Positions 6,992 through 11,037 of a DNA stretch of 11,037 bases are shown here, one piece after another; the stretch's first letter is position 1, and each line of letters opens with the position of its first letter. This stretch comes from SAR86 cluster bacterium. Its GTDB lineage: Bacteria > Pseudomonadota > Gammaproteobacteria > Magnimaribacterales > D2472. The stretch spans positions 1-11,037 of the forward strand of contig JADHNM010000037.1 of assembly GCA_016779505.1 (NCBI GenBank), in the 5' to 3' direction. The notes under the pieces are model-generated. The model saw only the letters and a program-made list of their open reading frames with translations. It was not told where the DNA came from and made no database searches. The translations under genes and the position numbers were made by a program.

Positions 6992-8913
6992 ATATCTAAA
7001 TTTGACACTGATAATGCGTTTTTTTCAATAAACTCTCTTCTAGGTTCAACATCATCACCCATTAGAGTTTCAAACATATCTGTAGCTTCTTGGGCATCTG
7101 CAATATCAACTCTCATCATTCTTCTGTTCTCAGGATCCATGGTAGTGTCCCAAAGCTGGTCTGGATTCATTTCGCCTAACCCTTTGTATCTCTGAACATC
7201 GATCCCTTTAGAGCCTGATTTAGAAAGCTCTTTAATGGCTTTGTCTTTTTCATCCTCATCTGAAGCATAAACAAATGATTTTCCTTTGGTTATTTTGTAT
7301 AAAGGCGGCATGGCAATATATACGTGCCCTCTTTCTAAAATATCAAAGTATTGCTGATAAAAGAATGTTAAAAGCAAGGTTCGTATGTGAGATCCGTCAA
7401 CATCAGCATCTGTCATAATTATGATTCTATGATATCTGAGCTTTTCAATATTAAAATCTTCTGTTCCTATTCCGCAACCCATTGCCTTAACAAGAGTTCC
7501 TATTTCAGCTGAAGAAAGCACTTTATCAATTCTAGCTTTTTGTACGTTTAGAATTTTTCCTTTAAGAGGTAATATTGCTTGATACTTTCTATTGCGACCT
7601 TGTTTAGCTGATCCTCCAGCAGAATCACCCTCTACTAAATAAATTTCAGAAAGGGCAGGATCTTTTTCTTGGCAGTCTGCCAGCTTTCCAGGCAAACCAG
7701 CTAATTCTAAAACCCCTTTTCTTCGTGTCATTTCCCTGGCTTTCCTGGCAGCCTCCCTAGCAAGGGCGGCTTCTGAAACTTTAGACAATATTGCAATTGC
7801 TTCTTTGGGGTTTTCTAATAAAAATTCATTGAGGCCTTTGCTTAAAATTGTGCTTACTATTCCCTCAACTTCTGAAGATACAAGTTTCTCTTTGGTTTGT
7901 GATGAAAATTTGGGGTCTGGTACCTTAACTGAAATAACAGCTATTAATCCCTCCCTCACGTCTTCTCCTAACAATTCTATTGGCGAATTTTTATTAAGCT
8001 CCTCTTTTTTAACAAACGCTTTTAAAACACGGGTAAGGCTGGATCTGAAGCCTGATAGGTGGGTTCCCCCATCTTTTTGGGGAATGTTGTTTGTATAACA
8101 TAAAACGCTTTCGTTATATGAGTCATTCCACTGCATTGCAACCTCAACCGTTACGCCATCTTGTCCGCCTTCGCACTCAATTGTTTGAGATAAAGCTGGT
8201 TTTCTTCCTCTAAGGAAATCAACATAGCTTGATACACCGCCATCATTCTTAAATTTTTTGGATTTACCGGTTCTGGCATCAGTAACCTCGATGCTTACTC
8301 CCGCATTAAGAAAGGAAAGCTCTTGAACCCTTTTATTGACCCTGTCTGCTTCAAAGTTTATAGAAGTAAAAATTTTCTCAGATGCGCTAAATGTTATCTC
8401 AGTGCCTGTATCTTTCGATGCTTTGATTTTCTTTAGTTTTGTTTTGGCTAGGCCTTCACTGTATTTTTGTTGGTACATGCCGCCATCTCTGCATATGGTT
8501 AAAGTTAACTCCTTTGAGAGTGCATTCACCACGGAAACGCCTACGCCATGAAGTCCTCCTGATACCTTGTAGGAATTATCATCAAACTTTCCGCCTGAGT
8601 GAAGGGTAGTCATTATTAGCTCAGCTGCGGGCACTCCCTCGCCTTTGTGGGTATCAACAGGTATGCCCCTTCCATTATCTTTAACAGTTATTGACTCGTC
8701 TTTGTTAATTATGATGTCAATCTTAGAGCAATGGCCTGCCATTGCCTCATCTATACAATTATCAACTACCTCAAAGATCATGTGATGAAGGCCAGATCCA
8801 TCATCTGTATCTCCAATGTACATTCCAGGTCTTTTTTTAACGGCCTCAAGGCCTTTTAAAACTTGAATATTAGATGAATCGTATTTTTTATCTTCGGATT
8901 TCTTTTTTGGCAT
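6988..8913 (-). CDS. gyrB: DNA gyrase subunit B, short form
   Basis: GyrB is the ATPase subunit of DNA gyrase, which introduces negative supercoils with GyrA. The GHKL ATPase site shows E48 and N52 in FEVVDNCIDEA, DNGRGIP at 79-85, GGLHGVG at 119-125 and the QTK loop at 339-341. The Toprim domain shows EGDSAGGSAKQGR at 428-440 with E428, and TDADVDGSHI with D502, D504 and D506. The C-terminus (RYKGLGEMNP at 575-584, then MGDDVEPRREFIE) is GyrB-like, not ParE-like. The product is 641 residues against about 804 in E. coli. The missing part is the insertion of roughly 165-170 residues that normally sits between the PPLYKxxKGK and RYKGLGEMNP blocks; here about 30 residues join them. The ATG lies 4 bases after the recF stop without a Shine-Dalgarno sequence, suggesting coupled translation. 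The stop overlaps that of plsC. Confidence 0.96.
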   Translation of the reverse strand: MPKKKSEDKKYDSSNIQVLKGLEAVKKRPGMYIGDTDDGSGLHHMIFEVVDNCIDEAMAGHCSKIDIIINKDESITVKDNGRGIPVDTHKGEGVPAAELIMTTLHSGGKFDDNSYKVSGGLHGVGVSVVNALSKELTLTICRDGGMYQQKYSEGLAKTKLKKIKASKDTGTEITFSASEKIFTSINFEADRVNKRVQELSFLNAGVSIEVTDARTGKSKKFKNDGGVSSYVDFLRGRKPALSQTIECEGGQDGVTVEVAMQWNDSYNESVLCYTNNIPQKDGGTHLSGFRSSLTRVLKAFVKKEELNKNSPIELLGEDVREGLIAVISVKVPDPKFSSQTKEKLVSSEVEGIVSTILSKGLNEFLLENPKEAIAILSKVSEAALAREAARKAREMTRRKGVLELAGLPGKLADCQEKDPALSEIYLVEGDSAGGSAKQGRNRKYQAILPLKGKILNVQKARIDKVLSSAEIGTLVKAMGCGIGTEDFNIEKLRYHRIIIMTDADVDGSHIRTLLLTFFYQQYFDILERGHVYIAMPPLYKITKGKSFVYASDEDEKDKAIKELSKSGSKGIDVQRYKGLGEMNPDQLWDTTMDPENRRMMRVDIADAQEATDMFETLMGDDVEPRREFIEKNALSVSNLDI

Positions 8914-8917
8914 TTTT

Positions 8918-9997
8918 TTAATTTAATTGTTCCACGTGGAACTTTTTATATGATTGTTTTTCATTTATTATTTTACTACCAAATAGGTCAACAATGTTTG
9001 AAAAAACAAAACGATTTTCAATATATTTTAGGGTAGGTAAAAAGCACTCTAACATCTCCCCATCTAGTTCTGAAGATAGATCATCAAGAAGAAGAATGGG
9101 GCTCAGGTTAAATGATCGTCCTAAATAAATATTTTGTGAAAGCGACCAAAGAATTGAAAGTAGTTTCTGCTCACCACGCGAAAAAATATCCTTTATAAGT
9201 AAGCCCTTACTTTCAAATAAAACATCTGCTTTATGGGGACCAAGTGTTGTAATTTTTCTTTTCAAGTCAACAACATTTGAATTATTTAGACATTCTAGCA
9301 ACCCTGCTTTGTTATCAAAGCCAGATTTAAGATAGATTTCTAAATCAGAAAAAATATGAGCCCTTGTATTTTCCTGGGCTAATTTGATGACAAGGTCATC
9401 ATAAATTTTTTTAACCTCTGTAATTAAATTTTCTCTTAAGGTATTTAGCCTTTCTCCATGGTCAACCAAAAGTTGGTCATAAGCTTTTGCTTGAGCCATG
9501 TCGCCAAATTTTAGCGCGGAATTTCTTTGCTTTAAAGATCGGAAATATCCAAACCAATCTTTTGCATAATCAGGAGAAGCAATAAAAAGGCCCCTATCCA
9601 GCTGCTTTCTTCTATAATCTGGAGCATTATCATTGTAAAAAAATGTTTTACTATCAATAGAAAAAGAGGGAAAAGCCCTAACTAACTCGCTAATTGTTAC
9701 TTTTGAGTTATTTATTTTAATATTAATAGGTTTATTTCTAGCCTTTTTAACCTCTAAAATTGAACCAGTTTTATCGTCGTAAGCCCTTATATTAAAGGCT
9801 TCTTCGTCTTTTTTTATGAGTGATTCAAGATTAGAGGTTCTAAATGATCTGCCTGAGCTAGCCACATAGATAGATTCAAGTATTGAGGTCTTCCCAGACC
9901 CATTTTTGCCATAAAATAGGGTTGAATTAGAAGAAAGGTCGATGGATAGAGAGTCAAAGCACCTAAAGTTTCTGAGATCTATCTTTGAAAAAGCCAC
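8918..9997 (-). CDS. recF: DNA replication and repair protein RecF
   Basis: RecF is an SMC-like ABC ATPase that helps load RecA at single-strand gaps, with RecO and RecR. The 359-residue product has the usual length. It shows IDLRNFRCF at 6-14, Walker A GKNGSGKT at 30-37, the RecF-typical TLGPHKAD at 251-258, the ABC signature FSRGEQK at 272-278 and Walker B ILLLDD at 301-306 followed by LSSELD. The start is GTG at 9995-9997, chosen because it lies 4 bases after the dnaN stop and gives the conserved N-terminus (MAFSKIDLRNF). The upstream ribosome site is weak (ATAGG at the end of dnaN), so coupling to dnaN translation is likely. The last codons contain a parS palindrome (codons 353-357, F-H-V-E-Q). 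It is the middle gene of the minus-strand dnaN-recF-gyrB unit. Confidence 0.95.
   Translation of the reverse strand: MAFSKIDLRNFRCFDSLSIDLSSNSTLFYGKNGSGKTSILESIYVASSGRSFRTSNLESLIKKDEEAFNIRAYDDKTGSILEVKKARNKPINIKINNSKVTISELVRAFPSFSIDSKTFFYNDNAPDYRRKQLDRGLFIASPDYAKDWFGYFRSLKQRNSALKFGDMAQAKAYDQLLVDHGERLNTLRENLITEVKKIYDDLVIKLAQENTRAHIFSDLEIYLKSGFDNKAGLLECLNNSNVVDLKRKITTLGPHKADVLFESKGLLIKDIFSRGEQKLLSILWSLSQNIYLGRSFNLSPILLLDDLSSELDGEMLECFLPTLKYIENRFVFSNIVDLFGSKIINEKQSYKKFHVEQLN
8928..8943. other. Probable parS centromere site (ParB/Spo0J binding)
   Basis: The sequence TGTTCCACGTGGAACT contains a perfect 14-base palindrome (8929-8942) centred on CACGTG. It differs only in the last base from the Pseudomonas-type parS form TGTTCCACGTGGAACA, and it resembles the general consensus TGTTTCACGTGAAACA. 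It lies inside the 3' end of recF, about 15 bases before the gyrB start, near the expected origin, where parS sites normally cluster. I saw no second copy in the window. The match and location are seen directly; ParB binding is inferred. Confidence 0.85.
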
Positions 9998-10001
9998 AAA
10001 C

Positions 10002-11037
10002 CTATATAAGGAGCGGCATTACAACATATTTTGGGCTATCGCTCCCTGGGGGGGTAAGTAAGCAGCTTTTATCAGATCCAAAGAAGTTAATGTGACATGT
10101 ATCTGTTTGCATATGTGACATTATTTCTTGAAGGTAGGTAACATTAAAGGCTATATCTAGCTCCTCTCCATTATAGGTTGCCGGAAAAAATTCTTCAGCC
10201 TCTTCTTGCTCTGGATTGTTTGCTGAAATTTTTACACCATCATTAGAAGTAATTAATCTAATGCCTTTATATTTTTCGCTTGATAAAACAGAAACTCTAC
10301 TCAAAGTTTCTGAAAAATCTTTAACATTAATTTCAAGAACCGAGCTCTCGCCTGAGGGAATTACTTGTTGATAGTCTGGAAATTTACCATCAATTAATTT
10401 GCTTTTAAATATTAAATTGCCCACCGATAATTCCAAAGAAGCATCGTTAATTTTTAACTCAGCATCCCCATCCTCATCAGATAAAAATTTAGACATTTCA
10501 TTGATTGATTTTCTTGGGATGATTCCTGAGAAAGAGTTATCAGATTGAGTAGAAAGATTTGCAACCGCTAGTCTATGAGCGTCTGTTGTAACTGCTGTTA
10601 TTTCTCCATCACTAATTGATAAATATAGACCATTCAAATAATGCCTCCAATCCTGATTGCCCATAGCAAAAGATGTATTTCTGATTAGCTCTTTTAGGTC
10701 TTTTGCTGGAATAACAAGGGGAGAATCTCCAGAGTCAATATCAAAAATAGGGAAGTCACTGCTGGGGAGTGTTGATAGTGAGTACTTACCATTAGTTGTT
10801 TTAATGTTTAGTTTTTCTCCACTTAAAGATAAATTTATTTCTTCTCCATCTGGGATTAAGCGACAAAGCTCATTCAATTTTTTGGCTGAGGTTGTTGTTT
10901 TACCAGCGGATTCTATGCTTGATAACGGACCGCTTGTAGTTACTTCAGATTCTAAATCAGTGGCTGTTAATTTAAATACATTATCCTCAACCTCAAATAA
11001 AACATTAGCAAGTATTGGGAGTGTTTGTCTTTTTTCT
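10002..11037 (-). CDS. dnaN: DNA polymerase III beta subunit (sliding clamp), 5' end cut by window edge
   Basis: DnaN forms the ring-shaped dimeric clamp that holds DNA polymerase III on DNA. The frame stays open to the right edge, so 344 residues are visible and only about 22-25 N-terminal residues are missing compared with the 366-residue E. coli protein. The visible N-terminal part reads EKRQTLPILANVLFEV, then LTATDLE, matching the first clamp domain. YSLSTLPSSDFP follows, and the protein ends VVMPLLI, which fits the conserved C-terminal segment lining the partner-binding cleft. A TTG at 10875-10877 is an internal Leu codon, not the start. The gene is first of the visible minus-strand unit and its TAG lies 4 bases before the GTG of recF. 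dnaA and oriC are expected to the right of the window. Confidence 0.96.
   Translation of the reverse strand, partial: EKRQTLPILANVLFEVEDNVFKLTATDLESEVTTSGPLSSIESAGKTTTSAKKLNELCRLIPDGEEINLSLSGEKLNIKTTNGKYSLSTLPSSDFPIFDIDSGDSPLVIPAKDLKELIRNTSFAMGNQDWRHYLNGLYLSISDGEITAVTTDAHRLAVANLSTQSDNSFSGIIPRKSINEMSKFLSDEDGDAELKINDASLELSVGNLIFKSKLIDGKFPDYQQVIPSGESSVLEINVKDFSETLSRVSVLSSEKYKGIRLITSNDGVKISANNPEQEEAEEFFPATYNGEELDIAFNVTYLQEIMSHMQTDTCHINFFGSDKSCLLTPPGSDSPKYVVMPLLI

Noticed and set aside
6988..8913. ParE (topoisomerase IV) instead of GyrB, suggested by the short length
   Set aside because: The N-terminal MYIGDTDDGSGLHHMIFEVVD block, the C-terminal MGDDVEPRREFIE block and the position after recF are GyrB features. 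Only the length resembles ParE.
10002..10877. dnaN read as a complete 291-residue gene starting at 10877
   Set aside because: The presumed start is an internal TTG. The frame continues open to 11037 and encodes conserved clamp sequence (TLPILANVLF, TATDLE), so the gene is simply cut by the window edge.
10000..11037. DnaA boxes or oriC within the right end
   Set aside because: I found no TTATCCACA-like cluster and the region is fully coding for dnaN. The origin should lie beyond the window.

Overview
The window looks like part of the origin-proximal region of an AT-rich, streamlined gammaproteobacterial chromosome. The gene set is housekeeping: the end of def, then fmt, trkA, trkH, an LpxL/HtrB-type acyltransferase, a glycyl-tRNA synthetase, plsC, gyrB, recF and most of dnaN. 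From memory, the order mirrors the Pseudomonas origin region (dnaN-recF-gyrB-plsC-...-glycyl-tRNA synthetase-...-htrB-like-...-trkA-...-fmt-def), which makes gammaproteobacterial ancestry likely. The low G+C, very short gaps and overlapping genes suggest a planktonic lineage such as SAR86, but that placement is inference. dnaA and oriC would be expected just beyond the right edge.

Layout. Bases 1-3901 carry a plus-strand run: def (3' end), fmt, trkA and trkH. Def and Fmt act on the initiator formyl group, and TrkA and TrkH form a potassium uptake system. A minus-strand acyltransferase (3898-4761) meets trkH tail to tail. A 142-base divergent spacer (4762-4903) holds a TATAAT element, an imperfect dyad and two micro-ORFs. 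It leads into a single-chain glycyl-tRNA synthetase with a TTG start, followed by plsC on the plus strand. The right 4 kb is a minus-strand unit transcribed dnaN, recF, gyrB, with 4-base gaps between genes. plsC and gyrB also meet tail to tail.

Points of note. A near-consensus ParB-binding parS palindrome lies inside the last codons of recF. The glycyl-tRNA synthetase is the single-chain dimeric type, where relatives carry the two-subunit glyQ/glyS type at the same position. GyrB lacks the long insertion in its C-terminal half that is typical of gammaproteobacterial GyrB. Both convergent gene pairs overlap by 4 bases on a palindromic tetranucleotide that supplies both stop codons. Several genes usual in this neighbourhood (rsmB, gmhB, glyQ) are missing. 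I see no mobile element, tRNA, rRNA, CRISPR array or defence system, and no gene-free stretch longer than 300 bases.
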